DNA of 64,000 nucleotides from positions 770,145 through 834,144 of the forward strand of contig CAUYUJ010016061.1 of assembly GCA_963575745.1 (NCBI GenBank), written 5' to 3'. The stretch comes from Prorocentrum cordatum (lineage: Eukaryota > Sar > Dinophyceae > Prorocentrales > Prorocentraceae). Both the position numbers and the translations under genes were made by a program. The notes below the pieces were generated by a model. It saw nothing but the letters and a program-made list of their open reading frames with translations. It was not told where the DNA came from and did not search any database. Of this stretch, positions 33,581 to 43,419 are shown piece by piece. Position 1 is the first letter of the stretch. Each line of letters opens with the position of its first letter.

Positions 33581-33651
33581 CTCAGTGCGGGGGTGAGAGA
33601 CCCACTGAGGGCGTAGACCATCTCAGTGCGGGGGTGAGAGACCCACTGAGG
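33581..33651. repeat. Two 30-bp direct repeats, each a hairpin
   Basis: CTCAGTGCGGGGGTGAGAGA plus CCCACTGAGG at 33,581-33,610 and 33,622-33,651, identical. CTCAGTG and CACTGAG are inverted within each copy. Confidence 0.85.
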
Positions 33652-33967
33652 TACCCTGGTCTGTGGATCGTGTCCCAGGCTTGCGCTGCTCAGGTCTGCT
33701 CTGTAGTGTGATGTTCTCCGGCGGCGTCATCGGCAACGAATTCGTGATGCGCATATCGACGTCAACACGCTCGTCTACTGACTTGCATGCCTTTCGGATT
33801 TCCCTGTGCAGTTAGGGATCACCTTTTCGTCATTACAGCTGACCCTCGGTATAGTCCCTCGCATAACTGGGCCTTATCGCGGTCCACTCGACATTTTGTC
33901 TTGTGGCGGGGACAATCGCTGACTCGTTTAATATCTGCCGCCTTTATCTCTGCAGCGTGGCTGGGCA

Positions 33968-34095
33968 ACTTTTCACAAGGTGCGCTCTTGTGAAGCATAG
34001 GCCGCGGTGGCTCCAACAGGCCTTGTGAACTAGTTGCGAACAAGTTCACAAAAGGAGCAAATGGTTGCACAAGTTTACTCTTGTGAACTACACCT
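33968..34095. repeat. Cluster of TTCACAAG/CTTGTGAA inverted repeats
   Basis: TTCACAAG, CTTGTGAA, CTTGTGAAC, GTTCACAA and CTTGTGAAC occur within 120 bp inside the probable clathrin intron. They pair as at least two hairpins; possibly a decayed foldback or introner element. Confidence 0.6.
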
Positions 34096-34480
34096 CCCAT
34101 GTAGCATCATTGTGCAGGTAGGGGGCTTTCCGTTCCACCTGGCCTGCCCTGTGTAGTTTCGCACTCCAGGTAACCAGTGCGCTCTGAGGGTGACCATAGC
34201 GTCCGCCCTGAGCAGTTTACCATTTCCCTAGGAGATGCGATGCGTGTCCTCGGGCTCAGAGGACAGGTAGCCCCTGTTCATTTTTGTGTTAAGTTCATCG
34301 GCAACCTGTGCGAGAAGGCCGATCTGATACAATACGTCCTGGAGCAATTCCAGGACCCCGCTGACGCGAAGCGCACCAGATGACGCTCGAGTTCCTCGGG
34401 CATTTCTTCGGCACGATGTTCCCCGCGACGGGCCTGGAGTGCATGTACGAGCGCATGCGGTACAGCTCGCATCCGCGGGC

Positions 34481-35295
34481 TGCTAAAGGAGGAGGGCGGA
34501 GGGCTGGAGGGGCTGGATGCGGACGCCTCGGACCCCGAGCTCCCGCTGCTGACCGTGTGGTGGCAGGCTCAAGTACTAGGTCCCTCTTGTCGTGGCGGCA
34601 CCCCCCGATATCAAATGCAGCGAGCTCCCGTTGAATCGGGCCGCGGGGGCAGGGTGGGACAACTTAACGGGGGACCTCTACCTTTTGCTTGCGTCGCCGT
34701 TCTGCCAGTGTTTCCCCTTCGCTCCTGTGCATCACCCAGTAGATGATCTGCACCATCGTCGCCCATTGTCCTATCTCATCTCGTCCGAGCTCCAGCACTT
34801 GTGGTCGCCCGTGCTGCGACGCGGCTCGTTCTAGGAGGCCTGTCGTAAAGGCGCGGCCTTTTCCAGGATATGTTCGTCCTGACGGCGCGGTCCGTGCCAG
34901 GACAAGTTGGCCATAGCGCCTCTCGTGAGCGTTGTGAACGTGAGTCTCGCACTGTCTACTCTGCCTCCCAGTTGCCCAGTTCACCGTAGTTTGGCGCCCG
35001 CCGCTGACCTTGGAGTGTCTTTAGCGATGGACCTCGTAAGCGCGAGACGCATGCTCTCTCGCTCGTTCTCCAGCATATGCGGGTCGCTGGAAGAGGAGAG
35101 CAGTGGTGGGTGATTGAATGGTCTCTCGTTTTGCATACACCTTCCCTTTAACGAGCTGTTGGTGGTGACTGTCGCGATGCCTCCGAGAGCTCCTGCTGTT
35201 CTGTGCAAGGCTCACCTTTCTTGCTCCTGTTGCTGCTGCTGTAGCGGCCGCCTCTGACGGTTTGAGCCCCTGAGAACCAACAGCTTGCCTAAGAA
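34481..35295. other. No supported gene
   Basis: The frame at about 34,480-34,590 (LLKEEGGGLEGLDADASDPE) looks coding-like but matches nothing known. The rest is unremarkable. Confidence 0.35.
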
Positions 35296-35318
35296 AAAAG
35301 AAAAGGAGGAGGGAGAAG

Positions 35319-35353
<35 letters not shown>

Positions 35354-35520
35354 CGACAATGACGACGAGGGAGAGGGACGAGGAGCAGGAGAAGGAGGAG
35401 GAGGAGGAACAGGAAGAGGAGGAGGGGATGGAGACGAGGAGACAGAGAGCAGCAGCAGTGGGAGCAGCAGCAGGGCAGGCTGCACGAGTGCACGGGTGGC
35501 ACCAGGGAAAATAGAGAAGG
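35296..35520. repeat. (GAC)n and purine-rich tract
   Basis: (GAC)n at 35,318-35,352, then GAG-rich purine sequence and (AGC)n near 35,446-35,475. Confidence 0.85.
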
Positions 35521-35543
35521 GAGAGTTGGAGGAGGTGATTTCT

Positions 35544-36389
35544 CCTTGTCGCACCCCGAGGCCGCTCGAAAGGGCGGGCGGGGCGTTTCGCCTGACACTT
35601 CTTCGCCACGTATGGCCCTGAAGCTTCAAAAGTTGGGCAACAGTTTCACAGATGGAGGGCGGGTCGTTTTCAAAAGTTGGCTCTCGCCTTAGCGCCGCGC
35701 ACATTCGTTTTTAAAACATGCAAGAGCTTCACGGATAGATCGCAGATGGTTTTCGAAATGTCGTTCTCGCTTCAGCGCCGCGCACATTCGGTTTGACAAT
35801 GCGCAAGCGTTTCACGGATTGAGGGCGGGTGGTTTTCAAAGTGTGGTTCCCGCCTTGGCGCCACGCACATTCGTTTTCACAATGCGCAAGCGCTTCACGG
35901 ATTGAGGGCGAATGGTTTTCAAAATGTGGTTCTCGCCTCCGTGACGCGCACACTCGTTTTTAATTTTTGCAAGAGCTTCACGGATTGGAGGCGGTTCGTT
36001 TTCAAGATGTGGTTCTTGCCTTAGCGCCGCGCACATTCCTCTTTAACAGTTGCCAGGGTTTCGCGGGTTCCCATGGTCAACGTACCAGACATGGTGTTTT
36101 GGAAAGATTCAGGGTTATGAGGGCGCAACAGTTACGTTGATTCGCGGTGTTGAAGTCCTAGGAATGGCGTTCTGGCACGATCCAGAATCGTCAAGGCGCA
36201 ACAGTCAGGTTGATCCGTGGCGTTGGAGTCCCGAGGATAATGGTTTGGTATGTTTCAGGGTCTTCAAACGGTAGTCTTCCAACGAGGCATTTCCTTCAGT
36301 GGAAATGAACCGTTGTAGGGGCCTGTGACGAGGGAGCTTGGAAGGAGGTTTTATTCCAACATCGTTGACGATTCTTGGGTTTGCATTGG
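35544..36389 (+). repeat. 83-bp-unit composite repeat, copy 3 (best)
   Basis: CTTGTCGCACCCCGAGG start, GTTTCGCCTGACACTTC, then five units whose TTCAC lies at 35,645, 35,728, 35,811, 35,894 and 35,977, exactly 83 bp apart each time. The single-copy part follows with GTCCTAGGAATGGCGTTCTG, GTCTTCAAACGGTAG, TCAGTGGAAATGA, and ends ATTCCAACATCGTTGACG. A polypyrimidine tract follows directly. Confidence 0.85.
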
Positions 36390-36860
36390 TTCTCCTTCTC
36401 CTCCTCTTCTTTGTTCTTCCTCCTCTTCCTCCTCCCCCCGCGGTGTTATCACTCCTCCTCCTCCTCCTCCTCCTTTTCCTCCTCCTCCTTCTCCTCCTCG
36501 TCCTCCTCCTCGTCATCCTCATCCTCATCCTCCTCCTCTTCCTTCTCCCCTGACGGCGTTATCACTCCCCTCCTCGTCCTCCTCATCCTCATCCTCCTCC
36601 TCATCCTCATCCTCCTCCTCGTCCTCCTCCTCCCCTTCCTCCTCATCCCCCGTCTCCTTCCTCCTCTTCCTCCTCCCCCCCCCACGGTGTTATCACCCCT
36701 CCTCCTCCTCCTCCCCCTCCTTTTCCTCCTCCTCCTTCTCCTCCTCGTCCTCCTCCTCGTCATCCTCATCCTCATCCTCCTCCTCTTCCTTCTCCCCTGA
36801 CGGCGTTATCACTCCTCGTCGTCATCATCATCATCAACATCATCATCCTCTTCCTCCTCC
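36390..36860. repeat. Polypyrimidine tract with ~247-bp tandem duplication
   Basis: CTC/TCC sequence. GGTGTTATCAC at about 36,438 and 36,686, and TGACGGCGTTATCACTCC at 36,552 and 36,798, show a duplication of about 247 bp. Confidence 0.8.
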
Positions 36861-36865
36861 TCCTC

Positions 36866-37050
36866 GTGGATATCGCGGGAGACGCGCTGCTGGAGCTGCT
36901 CAGAAAGCTGGCCCCAGGGCAGCCGAAGATGGCCAATCGCTTCCTCCTGGCGGTGTTCCACGCGATCGAGCCCCAGGACATCCCAGACGAGCAACACCGT
37001 ATCCGATCCATCTTCTCATATACAGAACTCACCAGATACAAAGTACGGTG
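36866..37050 (+). other. Possible exon, unknown protein
   Basis: The frame GDALLELLRKLAPGQPKMAN, followed by FLLAVFHAIEPQDIPDEQ, has GC3-rich codon use unlike the flanking repeats and is bounded upstream by the CTC tract. It may be a single exon. No family recognised. Confidence 0.35.
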
Positions 37051-37629
37051 TTGTCTGGGCGGAGGAGGCGGCACGCAAAGCTGGTCTTGTTGTCAGCCTC
37101 TTGAGATACAGCGCGACACACGTACTGAGGTCGAGGGCATGGGTGGGGGGCGAAGCTTTTCGTCAGTATGAGCGATTCTGCCGGACACGACACGGCATGC
37201 GCACGTTCCGCGCATGCAGTCGCGACCCTGCCGAAAACATTGTATAGATGCTGGCATTCGACATCACTGAAACCGAGAGCTCTCCCACCCCACACCCGGG
37301 TTTATGGGACGGTAGTTTCGAGCGCAAGTTGCCATGTGGTGACTATGCCACTAGCGGCTATGAATGAGACACTGGCGATCGAGCCGCTCCTCATCCGGGC
37401 ATGCAAAGGGCATCTTCAGAGCTGTCAGAGCCAAGCGGCAGTATGTCAGATACGAGCCCTTTTGCCGTGACATGCGCATGTTTGTCGTCGCCCCACTCGC
37501 TTGCACTGCTGCTGTACAATCCATGGTGGGACAGCTTGTGACGCTGGAACTCGATATCGGGGGAGCACCACAATACAAGCTTTTCAGCTTCCTCCCCACG
37601 AGATAGGCCGATTACCCAGTTGACGACAA
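37051..37629. other. No supported gene
   Basis: Short open frames on both strands. No domain or repeat recognised. Confidence 0.35.
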
Positions 37630-38720
37630 CTATGTTATCAGATCCGATCAAGATGAAAAACCAGCGGCGGGTGCCGTCGCACATGTTCGGCGGAGCGAAG
37701 ACAGACAACGCGCCGAAGACCTACAGGATCTCCCTCAGTGTTTCCGCCCTGATGGATGGGCGGGAGATTTATCGGGGATGGCTTTAGCACCCATGTTTTC
37801 GACGTGGACAACCCCGGGCAGCCCAACAGTGCGTTCCTGGCAACACGTGCTGCGAGTCTCCTTGAGGGCCACGATTTCTGGGTCCTCCCAGACGGAAGCG
37901 CGGCTATTAAAATTCATCCGCAGCACTTCTGCCCAAGGCCAAGTCGGGCTGCATCGACTGGGTCAAGTGACGCGAGCGCATCATCAGGGACGTAGACGAG
38001 GAGGACCAGTTCGCATCCACGGAGTTTAAGGCGAAGATGCTTCTCCCTCCACCGTGGTCGGATGATGGATACGTCGCGCGCAGTTCAGGCTGCAGAAATC
38101 GCCTGGGCATCCTACGTTGTCTCCTTTGCCGAGCGACCGTTGGCATCGAGACAGTGGCCCTTCCGTCCAACTTAACAGCCCCGCTGCAAGATCGGCGGGA
38201 CAATGGCTTCAAACATGTCCCGACTGACCAGCCTGGGTCAGGGTCCAGCGACTATGATGCCGGTCTGTGCAGAAGGCAACAAAGCAAAGGCAGGTGGGCC
38301 GCAAGACTGACCACAAGTTGAACAGGTCGACGGAGAAGTGGCAGCGAAACGATCCAGAGGGCACGACTTGTCGGCGAAAGCTTGGTTTGTGAGGTTAGTC
38401 TGCGTTTCAGATACAGGCCATGGCGCACCTTGCATGGCCCCCTAAGTCGCCCATCGATCTCGGGCCACCACAGCAGAACTTGGCCCGGCTGCGCGCCGCA
38501 ACGCTGGATCAAGTACCAGGCATTCTCGGGGACAACAGCTCCAGGTAGAGAGGCCGTCGTGCGTCTGGAAGTCTGGTGGCCCTATCTCAGCCGCCGCGCA
38601 CAGATCGAGGGCCACATGTGCGACACTTCCATATTGGAGGAGTTCGACTGGGACATCGCCCGGCCTCAGGATCGCGACGTTGATGAAGTTCCAACCGCTT
38701 GGATCAGTGGATAGCTGAGC
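37630..38720 (+). pseudogene. Decayed coding sequence, unknown
   Basis: Several frame-shifted, coding-like stretches occur in order: MKNQRRVPSHMFGGAKTDN (from 37,651), FDVDNPGQPNSAFLATRAAS and LEGHDFWVLPDGSAAIKIHP (37,756-37,930), LPKAKSGCIDWVK then TGA then RERIIRDVDEEDQFASTEFK (about 37,930-38,040), and CDTSILEEFDWDIARPQDRD (about 38,617-38,680). The frame changes and stops suggest a decayed gene or retroelement. No domain recognised, and the linkage of these pieces is an inference. Confidence 0.3.
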
Positions 38721-39219
38721 ATGGCAATCTGCATTGACTACAAACGATGGCATTCCTCAAGGCCGTCAAAGAGGAGGAGCTGGACCAACATTGGCCGCCC
38801 GCGGAGGAGGAGCCGGCGGTCCCTTGCTGCGGAGGAGCAAGCATAGCCCCAAGTTGCTGAGCTAAGGGCACTTGCTGATTATGTTGGCAGTACCCGCGGC
38901 TGTCGGGCACGCCCCCGCGGACCCGGGCCGCGACTTCCCGGGCGCGCTCGTTCGTCGCCCCCTGACCGGAACAGGGCCGCAGTCAGAGATGTTTCCCAGA
39001 CGAGGACAATTGCGGGATCCGCCATTTCGCGAGATTTACGGACGCGCACGGGGGCGATGACAGCGCGAAGCTGAGCGTCGCCGACATACAGAGGACCATG
39101 AAGAGCTACTGGGCGTCGCCGCCGCAGCCCTGCAAATATGACCCTTGATCCCCAATGCGTGACGCGCGGTGGACACGGCAGTCCTTTCGCTTCACCATCG
39201 AGAAAGCTAAAGAAGTAAA
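38721..39219. other. No supported gene
   Basis: Possibly a continuation of the decayed region on either side; no clear frame. Confidence 0.3.
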
Positions 39220-39543
39220 TTGATTCGCGACATGAAGAGTCATCATCGGATCAAGGCTGACTGGCATGAGCACCAGGCGCGCGCGAAAGAGGCGACCATA
39301 ACGGCGACGGCACACCAGACGACATTCAGGATGATCCACGAGATCGTCGAGGACCAGGGCGTCGAGACGCAGCGCGCGGTCAAGCGCGGCGCCCCCAAAA
39401 CTGAAGGCTGCTCGCAGTTCGTTCCGAAGAACAATGGCGCCCCCCCCGCCGACACGACAGCAACTTTCACGGTGCCAGACCGACAGTCCACGAGACGACA
39501 GGTACAGACAAGTGGGACACGCAAGTGGTCAACGCTGCGATGA
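39220..39543 (+). pseudogene. Hypothetical protein, upstream part
   Basis: Reads MKSHHRIKADWHEHQARAKE then TITATAHQTTFRMIHEIVED, a charged, probably helical stretch with coding-like codon use. I do not recognise it. The frame closes with TGA at 39,541 while the protein-like signal continues in the next frame, so this and the following entry are probably one frameshifted coding region. A retroelement gag-type protein is one possibility, without direct evidence. Confidence 0.35.
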
Positions 39544-40177
39544 TCGCGCTGTCATTCTGGACCACATATACCATGCCCCGGCCGAGCCCCAGGGCCCCGA
39601 GACGCAGTTCAAGGGCCCACCAGCGTCTCGGAACTATGTTCCGAGCGCCGCGTCAGATGCCTCTGATCCCCACGGTCGCAAAGGTGGCAAGCGCCCTCTT
39701 TCCGCCCAGCCTAGGGTTCACCCGCGCTCGCCAAGGTCGACCTCGCTCGGCAGGGAGAGCCCAGCCAGCCCCAGTCGCGGGGCATCACTTACTGCGACGG
39801 GGAGCGTCGAAGAAAGAGGGAAGGATCCGCGGGCGAAGAGACGCATCAGCCAAGAGCTGCAGGACAAGCAGGCAGCTGTGCGTCGTCGTGACGCTGCACC
39901 TACTGCCTGGGAGATCCATGATGGGCCCCACGCATCGTCCAGCACCGCCTCTGTCACCCTCCGACCCAGCCCTGCAGCGACTTGTGACGCGCGGGCGCAG
40001 GAGCAGGAGGCTGACGCCTTAAGGACATCGCGGCCAGAGCCCGATCAGGGCAAGGACATGCTCGACTCATGGCCATCGTGGCGCAGCTCTGGGTGGAGCT
40101 CTGGCGGCTGGCACGGTTGGCGTGGCTGGGGCGACATTTGGGGCCGCGACGACCGTTGGCGTGGCAATTGGCGCTGA
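39434..40177 (+). CDS. Hypothetical protein with Trp/Gly-rich C-terminus
   Basis: An open frame of 247 residues. The likely coding part starts about 39,530 (DRAVILDHIYHAPAEPQGPE) and runs through a Ser/Pro/Arg-rich, probably disordered region to a striking tail of WPSWRSSGWSSGGWHGWRGW type ending at TGA 40,177. The tail has eleven Trp within about 35 residues. No known domain. It overlaps the previous frame and probably continues it after a +1 or -1 shift near 39,500-39,540. The first ATG in this frame (39,434) is probably not the true start. Function unknown. Confidence 0.4.
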   Translation: MAPPPPTRQQLSRCQTDSPRDDRYRQVGHASGQRCDDRAVILDHIYHAPAEPQGPETQFKGPPASRNYVPSAASDASDPHGRKGGKRPLSAQPRVHPRSPRSTSLGRESPASPSRGASLTATGSVEERGKDPRAKRRISQELQDKQAAVRRRDAAPTAWEIHDGPHASSSTASVTLRPSPAATCDARAQEQEADALRTSRPEPDQGKDMLDSWPSWRSSGWSSGGWHGWRGWGDIWGRDDRWRGNWR

Positions 40178-40745
40178 TGAAGGGCGCCGCGTAACTATGC
40201 GACGAGCGTCCGGGAGCGCAGCAGCGGCGCGGCGGTTGGAAGTGATGTGAGGCCCCGTGCGCCCGGCAGCGTGCCCAAGACGTGCTCCGTTGGCTAATAT
40301 GATTGACGTCCGTCTGCGCGCGGCACCTCCGCGCTCGGACGGCCGTGGGGTGAGTTATTGCCCACGTTCCTTTCGCCCCATGTCACTGTTTTGCTGGCCA
40401 TGCCGTTCGCATGGTTGGTACCTTCTGACTTAGACATGTTACGCAGCTATTTGCGCACAGCCAGAAAGTAGCGCCCGCGCGCCTTCGTGCGCCCCTCTGG
40501 CCAGCCGCACATACATGCCCTTGCACGATACGAAAATATACATATATGTCTACACACCTGTATACTTATATATATATATACACACACACACATCGCCTTG
40601 GCGGGGAAGTCTACCTCCTCGAGATCCCCGAGGACGGTTATGAGACCGATATTCCACTCCATGAAAAATTGCCCATGACATCCTCCAGCACACTTGCCTA
40701 TCAGGAAGAATATCCCCTACAGGGGGCATGACTTGGCAAAATGCT
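40178..40745. repeat. Spacer with (TA)n(CA)n microsatellite
   Basis: CTTATATATATATATACACACACACA lies at about 40,565-40,592, with related ATACATATATG just upstream. The rest shows no gene. Confidence 0.7.
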
Positions 40746-41535
40746 ACATCTTCCTCCTCCTCCTCCTTTTCCTCCTCCTCCTCCTGCTCCTCCTCCTCCT
40801 CCTCCTCCACGGTATCCCTGGTGCCACCCTGCCTGTCGCGCAACCCAGCTTTAGGCGACGCGAAGTAGCCTTAAGCTCGACCCGACAGTTCGATCGATCA
40901 ATTCTCCTCCCCCTGCCTGCCTGCGCCCACGCTGGGCGGAGAGGAAAGGGGAGGAGGGCGAGGGCGAGGTGATGAGAGCAGGAAGAAGAAGAGGAGGAAA
41001 AATAAGAATAGGGACGATGCGGTGGGGTGTGCATTAGTACCGGGTGGCTGTTTGGTTTGGCTTCCTGGCCTGTCAATTGCCGTTCCAGATAGCACTCTCT
41101 CCTGCGAGCAGGCGGCGACAGCGCCTTCGCTTGGAGGTCCTTATTCCCCGCCCTCCTCCCCCCGCCCGTTCCGACGCCGACTCGCCCCAGCTCTTTACAC
41201 TTAGAATACCCCGTCTTCACTGGCGACTGCATGGGTCAAGGGCTGCCCCGTGCCCGGGAAAATTTTAACAGGTGGTGGTTGCGGAAACGTATCGCCAGGC
41301 GTGATGGATCATTTGTGACGTGAGCGTTGTTGTCCCGCGGATGACTGCTTTGCAGAGTTGGAATGCCGATCAACGATGCGGTAGCGTAAAGAACACACAT
41401 GCTAACCAGGAGCAGGAGGAGGAGCAGCAGCAGTAGCAAGAGCAGATGGAAGGCATTTTAGTTGTTTTACCAAACAGCGTTTGCACTTAGAGGTTCTTAT
41501 TCATGTCAGTGAGGAATTGGATGTGTCTGGCGAGG
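40746..41535. repeat. (CTC)n tract and spacer
   Basis: (CTC)n at 40,748-40,812, a purine-rich run near 40,930-41,010, and CAG/GAG triplets near 41,405-41,445. No gene. Confidence 0.6.
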
Positions 41536-41965
41536 ATTCGCCACGTTGCCGGCCGTTGACGCGTCGTGGCCGCCTCCTGCGCTGAGTAGGCCCGGCGAGG
41601 CATCGCCACGCTGCCACCTGTGGCAGCCTTGTTGCCGCCTCGTGCGTTAAGTGGGTCCAGCGATGTTTCACCGCGTTAACGCCCGTGGCCACATCGTTGC
41701 CGCCTCGCGCGTTGGGCAGGTCAGGCCAGATTTCGCCACGTCGCCGCCCGTAGCAGCCTCGCGGCCGCCCCGTGCGCCGGGTTGGCCCAGCGAGTTTTCC
41801 CCACGCTGCCGCTCGCTGCCGGCTCGCGGCCGCTGGCCGCCTCGTGCGGTGAGTGGGTCCAGCGAGTTTTCGCCAGGCTGCCACTCGTGGCCGCCTCGTG
41901 CGCTGGGTGGGCCTGGCGAGGTTTCGCAACGTTGCCGCCTCGTTGCCGCCACGTTGCGACTTCAT
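41536..41965 (+). repeat. ~65-bp tandem repeat, six to seven units
   Basis: GCCGCCTCGTGCG(C/T)TGGGT with GCGAG(G/T)TTTCGCCACG(C/T)TGCCGC recurs with anchors near 41,573, 41,639, 41,703, 41,768, 41,840 and 41,896 (spacing 56-72). Confidence 0.75.
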
Positions 41966-43095
41966 TGCCGCATGCAGCTTGCACCACGTTCGCTGCACCG
42001 CACAGCGTGAGCCACACCTGGACTCCTCCAGCGATGCTCCCAGACTGCTCCTGGAATGCTCATCAAATGCTCTGGGAACTCTTCCCAGCCTTGCTTGCTG
42101 AATTCGCTCCCGAAGTGATTCCCGAATTCTCTGATAGATTCACTTTGGAATTCACTCTGGAAGTTACACCTGGATTGACCCCTGAGCCTGTGATCGGCGG
42201 GACGACCGTGATGATAGCCGACGGCAACAACTGCGCGGCTCCCTTGCGTCCGCCGCTGCCTCTGCTGTTCCTCCTCCTTCCCCCACTGCTGGTGTGGTTG
42301 CGCTCGCTCCCCCCGCCTCCCTCAGCTACCTGCTCTCCCACTGTTTTCTCTCGCCCGCTCCCCCGCTCCACAACTGCCACGGCTGCCCTCGCTCCCCCCA
42401 CTCTCAGCGGCCCATTCTCCCGCTGATTCTTCCTCGCCCGCCGCCCCGCTCCTCATCCCTCTTATGGCTCCTCGCCGCCCCCGTGCGAATGAAAATGGAC
42501 AAACACACTGCACACAAGAGTACGTACAAACATCACGTAAAAACAAGAAGCTACGGCATGTGTTGCGTAGTGTTGTTTGTGCGCAGTGTGTTTACGTAGT
42601 GTCTGCTTCACCATTATTAGGAGGAAGTCTCCTCTTGTTCCGTTGATCGTTAGACCACACACGTATCTCTCGCACTAGTACTATCATCGTGTCGTGGGGA
42701 AAATTCAAGTTAAACCACTCCTAGAAATCTTGGTCCAAGGCAGGATCGAGCACGTTGCGGGCGGGTGGGATGTTTGTTCGAGCGTTGGAGTTGGCGACTC
42801 CAGGTTCTTCACGTACCCAACCGATTGGCACCAAGCGACAAGAGGAGTTGCCCACAATGTCATATGAACGATGGCAACGTCAGAACCGTCATTTGTCGCG
42901 CGATCTGTATGGGCAACGCGCACGTTGAACGACTCACGGGATAGCAACACAAGGACGAGGATTGAGGCCCCAGGCTCGACGAGGAAATTGGCGAGGGAAC
43001 GGAGGGCAAGAGAAGGACCCGATAGGGGGCCGAAAAGTCAGCGCGGCAGCGGCAGGGACACGGCGAAAGGAGGAAGAGGACGACAACGAAAGAGG
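41966..43095. other. No supported gene
   Basis: GAATTC..TGGAATTCAC sequence near 42,100-42,170 and pyrimidine-rich 42,240-42,460. The minus-strand frame of the helicase fragment runs into 42,860 without meaningful protein. Confidence 0.4.
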
Positions 43096-43096
43096 C

Positions 43097-43291
43097 GGTA
43101 GCTAAGCGACGTAGGCGCGCCGCCAGGTCTGCGGGCAGCCCGCGGGAAATGAAATCAAGGCTGGGGTCGCGCATCATCAGCAAGTTGTCCACCGTCGCCG
43201 CCTTGGACAGCATCACGTAGACATGCGGCCAGAGGTCGTTCATTGTCGTTTCGTCCGTGCACCCGTCATCGATTATGACTCCGCCGTGCAT
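43097..43291 (-). pseudogene. PIF1-like helicase C-terminal fragment
   Basis: PIF1 helicases are 5'-3' superfamily-1B DNA helicases. The minus-strand reading PHVYVMLSKAATVDNLLMMR then DPSLDFISRGLPADLAARLR matches the conserved C-terminal motif VI region (YVxLSRA..xxLLxLR), with Lys in place of the usual Arg after Ser. Only about 50 residues are recognisable. Walker motifs and the rest of the helicase are absent, and downstream the frame reads into hydrophobic nonsense to a stop at 42,860. Probably a terminal exon or gene fragment; the ~100-bp satellite begins about 130 bp away on the 5' side of the fragment. Confidence 0.6.
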
Positions 43292-43419
43292 GGGCCCGGC
43301 CCCTGCAGGCCGTGGACGTTAGAACTTCGGCACTGGAGAAGTGCGCGTACCTTGCGGAAGTCGAACGGGCTCGACGTCTACGCTTCGCACGCTCTCGGGG
43401 ATAGTAGCCCGCCAGGGAT

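Larger units (their letters stand above)
33494..34300 (+). other. Probable intron between clathrin segments B and C
   Basis: AGTTCATCG occurs at both edges (33,494-33,502 and 34,292-34,300), so the exact junction is ambiguous over 9 nt. No placement within the repeat gives a clean GT-AG pair. Direct repeats at intron edges are seen for introner-type intron gains; that explanation is inference. Confidence 0.5.
33285..34480 (+). pseudogene. Clathrin heavy chain fragment (distal-leg region), broken
   Basis: Clathrin heavy chain forms the three-legged vesicle coat. Segment A (about 33,285-33,470) reads SMEQNRLQETTPILVEALKG then NRPDQAQLQTQLLAMNLQLA, which matches the conserved segment around residues 530-600 of the ~1,675-residue family. 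A frame change at about 33,470-33,474 leads to segment B, FTHYDKQFI (to 33,501). After a ~0.8-kb interval segment C begins at 34,301 (GNLCEKADLIQYVLEQFQDP), continuing the family order. Between C and D a 2-nt offset at 34,378-34,379 creates TGA at 34,381; segment D resumes at ATG 34,380 (LEFLGHFFGT and TGLECMYERMRY) to about 34,470. Two frame breaks, and no other clathrin exons in the window, favour a gene fragment or pseudogene; assembly error is an alternative. No gene symbol is assigned. Confidence 0.75.

Noticed and set aside
35645-36059. CRISPR-like regular spacing of 83 bp
   Set aside because: The whole unit is repeated, with no unique spacers between short identical repeats. It is a tandem minisatellite in a eukaryotic repeat. 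The same applies to the 101-bp and 100-bp arrays.
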